This document shows, piece by piece, positions 1 to 8,081 of a stretch of DNA of 64,000 nt (the first letter of the stretch is position 1; each line of letters opens with the position of its first letter). The stretch comes from Desulfobacteraceae bacterium. Its GTDB lineage: Bacteria; Desulfobacterota; Desulfobacteria; Desulfobacterales; Desulfobacteraceae. The notes under the pieces were generated by a model. The model did no database searches and was not told the origin of the DNA. It saw only the letters and a list, made by a program, of their open reading frames with translations. A program made the position numbers and the translations under genes. The DNA lies in the NCBI GenBank assembly GCA_024226935.1, contig JAAELK010000242.1, positions 1-64,000 on the forward strand, given 5' to 3'.

Positions 1-83
1 AGTGCTTGAAAAGCAACAAGAACAATAAGAAGTTTGTATGAAATAGGGGATGACCTGCTTGTCTTCTCAGGAGGCAAGCATAG

Positions 84-129
84 CCCCCTTATAGGGGGTA
101 AAAGGCAAAACCACCTTCTAAGAAGGTGG
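84..129. other. Two adjacent perfect hairpins at the left edge
   Basis: Two short inverted repeats lie close together. One has 6-bp arms at 84-89 and 93-98 (CCCCCT/AGGGGG). The other has 9-bp arms at 111-119 and 121-129 (CCACCTTCT/AGAAGGTGG) and is followed by a T-rich stretch. They could be a terminator for a gene off the left edge. They could also be the structured end of an IS200/IS605-type element, whose ends often carry such hairpins, but no transposase or TnpB coding is visible here. Confidence 0.45.
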
Positions 130-442
130 ATATTTATTATTATGTCGTGATATTTTTATATTCTCCCTAACTAATGTCCAAAAACAGATTGAATTTATAG
201 GGCTCTAAAGCCTTAAAAATCCTTTCAATTTGAGCCTACTTTTATCTGGAAGACCATGTTGTTTATAAACGGATGGAATCATGTGCTGTTTGAAATGTCT
301 ATACTTTTCTTATCTTTCAGCACAGCAGACAGGAGTTGTATTATTGCTTTGATGTTCTCTATATTTCTGGCGGATCAGGGGTAAAGCAGATCAATATGGA
401 CAATATAGGATAAAAGATAGGACTTGCCATGACAATTTGGGA
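130..442. other. Non-coding stretch, nothing recognised
   Basis: This AT-rich sequence lies between the left-edge hairpins and the 3' end of the FapA-like gene. I see no open frame with homology, no tRNA-like fold and no strong terminator. The only reading frame crossing it runs into the neighbouring gene out of frame and looks spurious. Confidence 0.5.
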
Positions 443-2998
443 CTATTCAAAATATCCTTCCACAAGAATTTTGGCCTGTTTTTTGGGTGTTTGAGCCTCT
501 TCTTTAAATGTGACCCCGTAAATGGCTTTATCAATAACGAGTTTTGCTTTTTCGCCCATGATAATGGTAGAAGGTTCAACCTGATTTTTTACTTTTATCA
601 CCGGATCTGAATAAGCGTGCGCCTTTTTTTGTTCCACAAGCAGCAGATCCTTTTTCTTTTTAAGCTTATCGATTTTTTGTTTTGCCTGATCAATTTTGGG
701 ACCTTCTATTTTAACTGCTTTTCCAATGCCTTTTAATACGATTTCATATTTTTTATTAAGTTTTTCTTTGGCCTTTTTAGCTGCGTTGTACATGCCCGAA
801 GTACTGTCTTGGAATTCCCGGATACATGATAGTTGTTCTTTTAACGCAAGGTTCTTGATCTTTCCCATCAGAAGGGCCATGAATTTATGAGCATTTGTGC
901 TCCCAGGAATATTTATCCCTGTATTTGTCTCCCCAGCTTCTTTGCTTTTTTCTTCAAAGGCGGCTATTTTCTGATCCACATCACTGATTTCTTCAAGATC
1001 CTTATCTGTTAAGACGCTACTCAGATACGAAAGCACATTTTGTTTTTCCTGGTATTTATTCTGCGCCTGGTCTTTTTTCATAAGGTCTTTGGTTAATTCT
1101 TTCAGTTCATCGTTTTGTAAAAGCGTATAAAGCTCTTCTGAAATTTCTTCAATGACTGCATCCAATTTTTCTATCTCGGCTTTCTCAAAGATATTTTCCC
1201 GTGTAATTCTTACCTTGGAAGGAGTTTGGGAACTTGAAAGAATATTATTAACTATAATATCCTGGCAGGATGAAATATTAGAGGCAATCAAATCTCCCTT
1301 GGGCGCTCTCAGGCCTCTGCCAGCAAGAATTTTTGCATTCATAATATTGCCGGTAACCCAGATACCCCCTTTTGCAGTGATATGAACAGGAACAGCATTT
1401 TTTTTGGTAGTGTTTGGCATTGAACCGATATTCCCCTTTACCTCTACTTCGCCTGAAACAGACAGGTTCCCAAAAATCTCTCCTTCAACAACCAGATCAT
1501 GGCATGACACCAGTATTCCGGGAGAAATATTTCCCGTCACCCTTAAATTACAGGAGGTATATTCATCATTGGTGTCTGATGTGATATCTCCTTTAATCTC
1601 TTTTGTGCTTAGGCCGTCTTTAGCCTTGGGAGTGACTTTTGCCTTGGGAGTGACTTTAGCCTTGGGAGTATCTTTAGTTTTGGGAGTGACTTTTGCCTGG
1701 AGAGCGTCTTTTGCCTGGGGGGTGACACTAAGGGTTCTGTTTTTATCCAGTCTCGGAATGCCTGCAACTGAAACAATAAACTGATCGCCTTTTCTGGTCA
1801 CACCCTCGCCACAGCTGAGAAGTGCAATGGGTGTCTGCGGTAAATGAACAGACCGGCCAAAAACGTCGGTTCCTGGTGTGGTTTTTTCATGGGGTGTTAC
1901 AATGGCAAGAATATCGTTTACAGCAACCTTTGGTGGTTCTGAACCCTTCCTGCCCGAGTCGTTCTTGTACTGGGTGTCAAATTTGAAATCAATCGTCTCT
2001 TCTTTAAACGGCTGAGCTGGAATGCCCTGGGCAATTTTAAACTCTTCTTCAAAATCTTTTCTGTCCAAAAAGGCCTGGATCTCTTTTGAACCAGAGCGGC
2101 CAAATTTAATTGCGCTTAGGGAAAACCAATTTAAAAAATCCGATAACTCAATTTTTTTATCAGGCTTTTTAATTTTCCGGACATAGGCAGTCAATTTATC
2201 TTTAGTCACATGATATTCGAAAAACGGCGCAAGTTTCTGCTGTTTTGATTCTTTTTGTACATAATCCCGGGTCAGTTTTTCTTCAAGTTTCATTCTTTTT
2301 GTTTCAAGTTTTCTTTGGGTCTTAAGGATACTGGTGATGTCTGCATCAGACAATTGGAACATCTCTTTTAAAATATCCCCTATATACCGCCTCTGTTTTT
2401 TTTCATTGAGTTGTTTTTTCTGGTGTTTTAATGCCGTATTTACTTGACCGGCGGTAATAAACTCTTTTTTAACAGCAATGGCTCCAAAGCGCTGATCAAT
2501 TTCCATCTGCTCAATTTCAGTCTTGGCAATGGTATATAACGCATCGGCCAGAAATTCATCCGGGATACGATCCTGGGTGAGCAGCAATGCTGTGTTGTCA
2601 GCAGGGGAAATATCCTGGCTTTGTAAAAGGATATCTCCAATTTTGATACTTTTTTTATTTTTTTGGAAAATTTTGACCTGGACATCAAGCGCTTTTTTCA
2701 GTTTATCCGGATTCACAAAATCATTAACCACCCCCAACTTCCCAAATTGTCGATCTGCCATAAGTATTTCAATATGGTTTTTAATGGAGAACAGCAATAG
2801 GATTTTTTCTTTTGAAAAAAACTTTTTTTTCAACAAAAATTGAGCAAGCGGTGTCGTGGGGTTCTTTTTCGAATGGGCCAGAACCTGGGGCAACATTTCT
2901 TGTTGTTTCTGGAGAGTGATAAATTTACATCGCACAGCCAGTTCTAAAAACCCCTGACCTTCATCACACTTTATAGTAATGACTGTTTTTGGGGGCAT
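443..2998 (-). CDS. FapA-family (DUF342) protein with internal repeat linker
   Basis: An 851-residue cytoplasmic protein of the FapA/DUF342 family. The N-terminal half (about 1-250) is predicted alpha-helical and charged and I cannot assign it. The DUF342 core starts near residue 330 and includes the family-like stretch TPGTDVFGR and a run of short beta repeats (residues about 470-580, VTGNISPGILV, VEGEIFGN, VKGNIGS) that should form a right-handed beta-helix. A coiled coil follows at about 620-790. Between FapA-N and the helix lies a low-complexity Lys/Thr/Pro linker made of six-residue repeats (xVTPKAK type). FapA proteins are linked to flagellar or cell-surface regulation in other bacteria, but the biochemical role is unknown and nothing nearby fixes it. 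The ATG is preceded by AAGAAGG. It may be transcribed with the kinase gene upstream. Confidence 0.8.
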   Translation of the reverse strand: MPPKTVITIKCDEGQGFLELAVRCKFITLQKQQEMLPQVLAHSKKNPTTPLAQFLLKKKFFSKEKILLLFSIKNHIEILMADRQFGKLGVVNDFVNPDKLKKALDVQVKIFQKNKKSIKIGDILLQSQDISPADNTALLLTQDRIPDEFLADALYTIAKTEIEQMEIDQRFGAIAVKKEFITAGQVNTALKHQKKQLNEKKQRRYIGDILKEMFQLSDADITSILKTQRKLETKRMKLEEKLTRDYVQKESKQQKLAPFFEYHVTKDKLTAYVRKIKKPDKKIELSDFLNWFSLSAIKFGRSGSKEIQAFLDRKDFEEEFKIAQGIPAQPFKEETIDFKFDTQYKNDSGRKGSEPPKVAVNDILAIVTPHEKTTPGTDVFGRSVHLPQTPIALLSCGEGVTRKGDQFIVSVAGIPRLDKNRTLSVTPQAKDALQAKVTPKTKDTPKAKVTPKAKVTPKAKDGLSTKEIKGDITSDTNDEYTSCNLRVTGNISPGILVSCHDLVVEGEIFGNLSVSGEVEVKGNIGSMPNTTKKNAVPVHITAKGGIWVTGNIMNAKILAGRGLRAPKGDLIASNISSCQDIIVNNILSSSQTPSKVRITRENIFEKAEIEKLDAVIEEISEELYTLLQNDELKELTKDLMKKDQAQNKYQEKQNVLSYLSSVLTDKDLEEISDVDQKIAAFEEKSKEAGETNTGINIPGSTNAHKFMALLMGKIKNLALKEQLSCIREFQDSTSGMYNAAKKAKEKLNKKYEIVLKGIGKAVKIEGPKIDQAKQKIDKLKKKKDLLLVEQKKAHAYSDPVIKVKNQVEPSTIIMGEKAKLVIDKAIYGVTFKEEAQTPKKQAKILVEGYFE
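1623..1730 (-). repeat. 18-bp tandem repeat tract inside the FapA-like gene
   Basis: Six in-frame 18-bp units, consensus GCCTTGGGAGTGACTTTT on the plus strand, with a weaker partial copy at 1605-1622. The first three units are nearly identical and the last two are diverged. They encode a six-residue Lys/Thr/Pro repeat. Because the unit is a multiple of three, copy-number change would alter linker length without a frameshift. Confidence 0.9.
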
Positions 2999-3119
2999 AT
3001 AGCCTTCTTTTAATGGAAATAATTAATTATTCATTACACACCAGGGGAATAATATTATTGCTGGATCTTTTCAACTTTTCATAAGTCAATTCTCCTAGCA
3101 AAAATCTGCTCCGCAAGAA

Positions 3120-5129
3120 TTAACCTTTTTTATCGAAAATTTTATTCAAAACTTCAGCTAATTGATTTTTTGTATAGGGCTTAGGCACAACACTACAAAA
3201 CCCATAATCTTCATAATTTGACATGATGGGATCATTGGAATAACCACTGGAAACAACGGCTTTAACTTTGGGATCAATTTTAAGCAACTCAGGGATCGTT
3301 TTTGCCCCTCCCATTCCACCAGGCACTGTTAAATCTAAAATGACAGCATTAAACGGTTTTTCTGACTTGTATGCTTCACGATATAACTTGATCGCCTGGG
3401 CGCCATCGGTGGCAAAAACTGTCTCGTAGCCCATAAGATTCAACATTCTGCCCGATATCTTCAAAATGGACTCCTGGTCATCCATGATAAGAATCCTGCC
3501 TTCGCCTTTATAGGAAACATATTCTGTTTTTTCGACCTGTTCAACGGGTTCGGTAGTTGCTGGTAAATAAAGATGAAAGGTGGTTCCCTTATCTAATTGG
3601 GATTCAGCAAAAATATAGCCGTTATGTTTTTTAATGATTGAATGTGTGGTTGCAAGCCCTAACCCCTTGCCCGATTGTTTTGTGGAAAAATATGGATCGA
3701 ATATCTTTAGGAAATGCTTTTCAGAGATGCCAACACCCTGATCTGTAACCATGATTTTGACGTACTGGCCAGGCTCTAAGAGCATGATGTTTTCAGAATC
3801 AATTTTAGCGTTCTCTGCTTGAATATGAATAGTGCCACCATCTGGCATTGCTTGATTCGCGTTTAATATCAGGTTTGTAAAGACTTGATTAATTTGTCCT
3901 AAATCGACTTCAACGGGCCATAAATCATTTGGAAAAATAAAGTCACATTGAGCCTTTGTTCCTCTGAGCACAAACTTTGTGGACTCCTCAATAACTTTTT
4001 TTATATTGACCATTTTCTTTATGGGGGCGCCACCTTTAGCAAAAGTAATAAGCTGGTGAGTCAGCTTTTGAGCCTGTTTTACGCCTTCTTGGGCATCTGC
4101 TAATGCTTCATAAATCTCTTCATTTTTTTCGATATCTGAGAGTGCATATGAAATATTGCCTGTTATAACACCAAGCATATTATTAAAATCATGGGCAATA
4201 CCACCAGCTAAAGTACCGATAGCATTCATTTTTTGGGATTGCTGTAGTTGTTCTTCTAATTTGGCATGCTTTTGTTCTGCCAATATACGATCGGTGATAT
4301 CTTGCAGCAAGGCTACAAAATATTTTACACTGCCATCATGATTGCGAACACACCCGACGGATAAGGAACAAAAGACGATATCTTTGTTTTTACGAATAAA
4401 ACGTTTATCTAAAGAATAGGTTTCAATTTGCCCGGCTAAAACACGATTGAATTGTTTTATATCGGCAGATAAGTCATCGGGGTGCGTTAATTCTGACCAC
4501 GTTTTGCTTTCAAATTCTTCATTTGTATAACCTAACATCTCGCACAAACGCTGATTGACTTTAACCCAGCCTTTTTCCGGGGATGTAATGGCTATGCCAA
4601 TCAACGGTAGTTCAAAATAGCTGCGAAAAAGAGATTCACTGTCTTTTAGTGCATCTCTAAGTTGGTTATGCTCGGTAATGTCGGTGGAGATTCCGCATAA
4701 ACCAATAATTTTTTCTTTAGTTCCAGTTTCATAAAGAGGAGCTTTAACTTCTATGTAATCTGTACGTCCTCCATTTTCATGCACAATATTGATCTCTTCT
4801 TGTGTACATTCTCCTTTGAATACACGCTTATCTACTTCATGTAGTTTTTTAATAGCATCGGGAGGGAAAAATTTTTCATCTCCCTTTCCGACTAACTCTT
4901 GAGCATTACATCCAAATAATTTTAGAGTCAAATTATTAGCATAAAAATAGCGATGCTGTGTGTCTTTCATATAAACGTGGGCTGATACATTATCCAATGC
5001 TTCCCGAAATTGATTGACTTGATGTAGGGCCTTGCGAAGATCAGATTCGGTTTTTTCTTTCTCTGATAACGCTTTTTGAAGCTTATTAACACGTTCTTCT
5101 AATTCTTTATAAGTAAGCTTTTCACTCAT
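3120..5129 (-). CDS. PAS-PAS hybrid histidine kinase with receiver
   Basis: A 669-residue soluble hybrid sensor kinase with no membrane segment. A short coiled coil (1-40) leads into two PAS domains (about 42-155 and 165-285). The HisKA box follows with phospho-accepting H313 (GGIAHDFNN). The HATPase domain has the N-box NLILNANQA and glycine boxes DQGVGI and GKGLGL. A C-terminal receiver carries acceptor D599 (VILDLTVPGGMGG). The HDFNN-type kinase plus receiver layout is common in Desulfobacteraceae. No DNA-binding or enzymatic output domain is present, so the receiver probably works by phosphorelay or as a phosphate sink. Input and target are not evident from context. The start ATG follows AGGT. 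Confidence 0.9.
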   Translation of the reverse strand: MSEKLTYKELEERVNKLQKALSEKEKTESDLRKALHQVNQFREALDNVSAHVYMKDTQHRYFYANNLTLKLFGCNAQELVGKGDEKFFPPDAIKKLHEVDKRVFKGECTQEEINIVHENGGRTDYIEVKAPLYETGTKEKIIGLCGISTDITEHNQLRDALKDSESLFRSYFELPLIGIAITSPEKGWVKVNQRLCEMLGYTNEEFESKTWSELTHPDDLSADIKQFNRVLAGQIETYSLDKRFIRKNKDIVFCSLSVGCVRNHDGSVKYFVALLQDITDRILAEQKHAKLEEQLQQSQKMNAIGTLAGGIAHDFNNMLGVITGNISYALSDIEKNEEIYEALADAQEGVKQAQKLTHQLITFAKGGAPIKKMVNIKKVIEESTKFVLRGTKAQCDFIFPNDLWPVEVDLGQINQVFTNLILNANQAMPDGGTIHIQAENAKIDSENIMLLEPGQYVKIMVTDQGVGISEKHFLKIFDPYFSTKQSGKGLGLATTHSIIKKHNGYIFAESQLDKGTTFHLYLPATTEPVEQVEKTEYVSYKGEGRILIMDDQESILKISGRMLNLMGYETVFATDGAQAIKLYREAYKSEKPFNAVILDLTVPGGMGGAKTIPELLKIDPKVKAVVSSGYSNDPIMSNYEDYGFCSVVPKPYTKNQLAEVLNKIFDKKG

Positions 5130-5472
5130 GGAAGTTACCTATGAACTCAATTATTGATATATTTTGCATTATTCGAAAATATAGGTCGGATCACGGATTT
5201 ATAATGTTCAAGCTATCCAAAAAGTTACACATGCTTGTCATAAGTATTGACTCCCATACAAGTGAAAACTTTTAACATCATTATTCACTTATAGCTTCCT
5301 GATATGCCTTACAGCTTATACACTTTTATTTATCTAAGAATACAAACATTGAGCTTAAAACTCAATCAATATTTTCCCAATATTTTATAATGTGGCCACA
5401 TAACTAAAAGCGTTTTATCAGTAGTTTCGTAGGCGGTCAATTGACCTTATCTTATGATTTTGATGAAATCAT
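5130..5472. other. Non-coding stretch with a 12-bp palindrome
   Basis: An AT-rich gap between two minus-strand genes. It should hold the promoter of the hybrid kinase. A perfect 12-bp palindrome GGTCAATTGACC sits at 5435-5446. A weak 7-bp hairpin (5454-5460 with 5466-5472) directly follows the stop of the small upstream gene and may be its terminator. I see no gene here. Confidence 0.5.
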
Positions 5473-5790
5473 TTATTTTGCGTTAAGATCACAGTAGCCA
5501 ACAGATAACCCTTCTTTAGTTTCCATACCAATTCCTTTCCCGCTAATAACTCCATTATTGATCCAAGATACTTGATAAAAGTCACCATTTTTTTGAATTT
5601 GCAGTTCTCGTTCGGCTTGAAACTCCCCCGTGTTGTCAAAATAGCGAATGATATAATGACCTTCGAAACCTTTTACTGGCTTGCCAGTGGCAATACCTGT
5701 TCCATTGCCATAATCTGAATGACACCATTTAGCAGTCAATATTCCAGGTTCATTACTTTGTTTGTACACAACAACTCCAACACTGGACAT
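5473..5790 (-). CDS. Small protein of unknown function
   Basis: A 105-residue soluble protein that I do not recognise. The sequence alternates short beta-like stretches and glycine turns (YGNGTGIATGKP, EGHYIIRYFDNTGE, NGDFYQVSWINNG, GMETKEGLSVGYCD), which suggests a small beta-barrel or sandwich. There is no signal peptide and no obvious catalytic motif. The ATG is preceded by AAGGAAT at good spacing, which supports real translation. It lies 33 bp downstream of epmA on the same strand and is probably the last gene of that transcript. Whether it works with its neighbours is unknown. Confidence 0.6.
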   Translation of the reverse strand: MSSVGVVVYKQSNEPGILTAKWCHSDYGNGTGIATGKPVKGFEGHYIIRYFDNTGEFQAERELQIQKNGDFYQVSWINNGVISGKGIGMETKEGLSVGYCDLNAK

Positions 5791-5823
5791 ATGTATTCCT
5801 TATATTGAAATTTCCTGGTTGAT

Positions 5824-6732
5824 TTAAAGGGCTTCGGGGGTAAAAGCCACCACTTCATCAATTGTGGCAGCATTGCAAAAGAGCATGGCAAGCCGGTCAA
5901 CTCCCAGGGCAATACCGGCAGCTTCCGGCATGGTTTTAAGATCGGCAAGAAATTTTTCAGGCATGGGAAGAGCTGGTTGGTCGCGATGGGTCCTGATCTT
6001 ATTTTCTAATTTAAAGCGTTGTCTTTGCAGAACCGGATCAGTAAGTTCTGTGAACCCGTTGGCAAGTTCTATTCCGGCCACATAGAGTTCAAATCGCTGG
6101 GCAAGTTTTTGATTTTCCGGTTTGAGTTTGGCCAGAGAAGCAAGCTTTGCCGGGTAATCATATAGGATGCAGGGCCTTTTTTTTCCAAGGTGTGGTTCTA
6201 TTTCAAATCCCATGATCTCATCAAAACTGCCGTCTTCAAGAGCCTGTTCAGCAGACTTGGATCCATGGATGTGAAATGCCTCCCCAACACTTAACCTGTC
6301 AAAGGGAGATTTAAGGTCGATGGTGAAATCTTGGTAGGTAAGGGTGGTTCCCATATCTAATCTTGCTGCAATGTGTCTCAAAAGGCCCTGACAATGGTCC
6401 ATCAAGTCAAGATAGGTGGCGTCGGTTGCATACCATTCAAGCAGGGTGAGTTCAGGCAGGTGGCGGGGGCCTCGTTCCTCTTTCCTGAAACATTTGCAGA
6501 TTTGAAAAATATTTTTAAAGTTCCGGGATAAAAGGCGTTTCATGCACAGTTCCGGAGAAGCCTGGAGATACTGGGATTCTGATAGTAAAGGATCAATATG
6601 GGCTTCCGGGATAATGCCTGGGCAGCGGATGGGGGTTTCCACCTCGAGAAAATCCCGGCCCATGAAAAAATCTCTCATGAAATGGATCATGAGAGATCTT
6701 GTCCTTAAATTGCTGAAATGTTTAGAATGCAT
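5824..6732 (-). CDS. epmA: EF-P lysine ligase EpmA (PoxA/GenX/YjeA)
   Basis: A 302-residue class II aminoacyl-tRNA-synthetase-like catalytic domain without the anticodon-binding domain, close to the usual length of EpmA (about 325). EpmA attaches (R)-beta-lysine to a conserved lysine of elongation factor P, which relieves ribosome stalling at polyproline. Class II motif 2 is clear (FRKEERGPRHLPEL) and so is motif 3 (GIALGVDRLAML). The EpmA-like segment IELANGFTELTDP precedes motif 3. The partner lysine 2,3-aminomutase (epmB) and efp are not in this window. It lies 23 bp downstream of the HDAC-family gene on the same strand. The SD is weak, so translation may depend on coupling. A lysyl-tRNA synthetase fragment is the alternative, but the complete core makes EpmA far more likely. 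Confidence 0.9.
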   Translation of the reverse strand: MHSKHFSNLRTRSLMIHFMRDFFMGRDFLEVETPIRCPGIIPEAHIDPLLSESQYLQASPELCMKRLLSRNFKNIFQICKCFRKEERGPRHLPELTLLEWYATDATYLDLMDHCQGLLRHIAARLDMGTTLTYQDFTIDLKSPFDRLSVGEAFHIHGSKSAEQALEDGSFDEIMGFEIEPHLGKKRPCILYDYPAKLASLAKLKPENQKLAQRFELYVAGIELANGFTELTDPVLQRQRFKLENKIRTHRDQPALPMPEKFLADLKTMPEAAGIALGVDRLAMLFCNAATIDEVVAFTPEAL

Positions 6733-6755
6733 GGTGGCAATTTTCTTGGTAAATT

Positions 6756-8066
6756 TTATTTAATCTCATAGTGATTTTTTGGTCTGTCCTGTAAATAGAT
6801 GCGCTCATACTTGGTCTTGTCTGCTTCTTCAAAAAAATCATATCCCTTTTCCCTGCAGTTTTTGCAGGCGTTGATGGGAATATGGACTCCGAGGATATGG
6901 TGTCCAGGTGTGGCTTTTGAGTCAATTTCAAAGCTGCCGCCACAGTCCCGGCATATTCTGATTGTTTCTTTTTGTCGTTCAAATATATTGTCCGTGTCAT
7001 AGAAAACTTCTTTGTGACGAATAACCAGCTCACCGGGCTTACCGGATTTTTCCCTGAACCCATTGCGTTGTTGCCAATAGTCATTGATCTGGTCGGTGGT
7101 TTTCTTGATTTTGTCGGTAATACTTACCGATTGCTTGAGTTTTTCCGGGTTGTAATCAGGTTCCACAACACCGGAATAGTCAATTCCCGCCATGGCAAGA
7201 ATAATCCCTAGATTGACGTAGGGCAGGGCCCCTTCAATTGCATATCCTCCTTCAAGAACGGCAATATCCGGTTTTAGCAAGTCGGTGAGTTTTGCATATC
7301 CCTGGGCGGAAAAATTCATATTTGTTAATGGGTCTGTGTAATGGTTGTCTTGTCCTGCGGAATTGACTATGATATCCGGTTTGAATTCTGCTAATATCGG
7401 CAGTATGCAATTGCGGATTACGTAGAGGTAGCCTTCCGTGGAAGTGCCGGGCGGCAGGGGGATATTCAGGTTGGACCCCTTGGAGTTGGGTCCACCAAGT
7501 TCATCGGGAAAGCCTGTGCCCGGATACATGGTTCTGCCATCCTGGTGAAGGGAAATGAACAATACATCCGGATCATGCCAGAAAATATCACTGGTACCGT
7601 CTCCGTGGTGGCAGTCTGTATCGATAATGGCTATTTTTTTTACACCAAATTGAGATCTGATGTACTCCACCATGATCGCTTCAATGTTGATATGGCAAAA
7701 TCCTCTTCCGCCATGGGTCACACGCATGGAATGGTGGCCCGGGGGCCTGACAAGGGCAAATCCATTTTTGACCTCCTTGTTCATAACGGCATTGGCAATG
7801 GCAATAGCCCCACCGGCACTGATGAAATGGGACTCAGTGGTCATGGATTTTTCATCCGGTACACAAAAATGGGTTCTTTGGATATCCCGGGCTGTGACAA
7901 GTTCTGGTTTGTATTCAATAATACCTTGAATATCAAAAATACCTTCTTCAACTACCTGGTCCTGGGTATAAAGCAGCCGTTCTTCCCTTTCCGGGTGAGT
8001 GGGGTCAATGGCCCAGTCAAATGCAGGGAAAAATACCAGTCCTGTTTTATTCGATGCTTTTAACAT
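6756..8066 (-). CDS. Histone-deacetylase-family amidohydrolase with C-terminal zinc ribbon
   Basis: A 436-residue arginase/deacetylase-fold protein of the HDAC class II/AcuC/acetylpolyamine-hydrolase group. Catalytic features are intact: the RPPGHH box (H111, H112), zinc ligands D151 and H153 in DTDCHHGDG, D240 in SAGQD, and the transition-state tyrosine Y275 in LEGGY. Such enzymes remove acyl groups from lysine side chains or polyamines. An unusual extra C-terminal segment (about 330-436) carries two CxxC pairs, C372/C375 and C401/C404, predicted to bind a second, structural zinc. It starts 15 bp after the hydantoinase-like gene with SD GAGGG, so the two are probably cotranscribed, with epmA following. 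The substrate cannot be told from sequence. Confidence 0.88.
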   Translation of the reverse strand: MLKASNKTGLVFFPAFDWAIDPTHPEREERLLYTQDQVVEEGIFDIQGIIEYKPELVTARDIQRTHFCVPDEKSMTTESHFISAGGAIAIANAVMNKEVKNGFALVRPPGHHSMRVTHGGRGFCHINIEAIMVEYIRSQFGVKKIAIIDTDCHHGDGTSDIFWHDPDVLFISLHQDGRTMYPGTGFPDELGGPNSKGSNLNIPLPPGTSTEGYLYVIRNCILPILAEFKPDIIVNSAGQDNHYTDPLTNMNFSAQGYAKLTDLLKPDIAVLEGGYAIEGALPYVNLGIILAMAGIDYSGVVEPDYNPEKLKQSVSITDKIKKTTDQINDYWQQRNGFREKSGKPGELVIRHKEVFYDTDNIFERQKETIRICRDCGGSFEIDSKATPGHHILGVHIPINACKNCREKGYDFFEEADKTKYERIYLQDRPKNHYEIK

Positions 8067-8081
8067 GTTTCCCTCGTGATT

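Noticed and set aside
1605-1730. CRISPR-like repeat array
   Set aside because: Units are 18 bp without spacers and in frame with a protein; there are no cas genes.
1404-1784. Plus-strand frame with a repeated LALGVT peptide
   Set aside because: Antisense shadow of the 18-bp repeats in the FapA-like gene.
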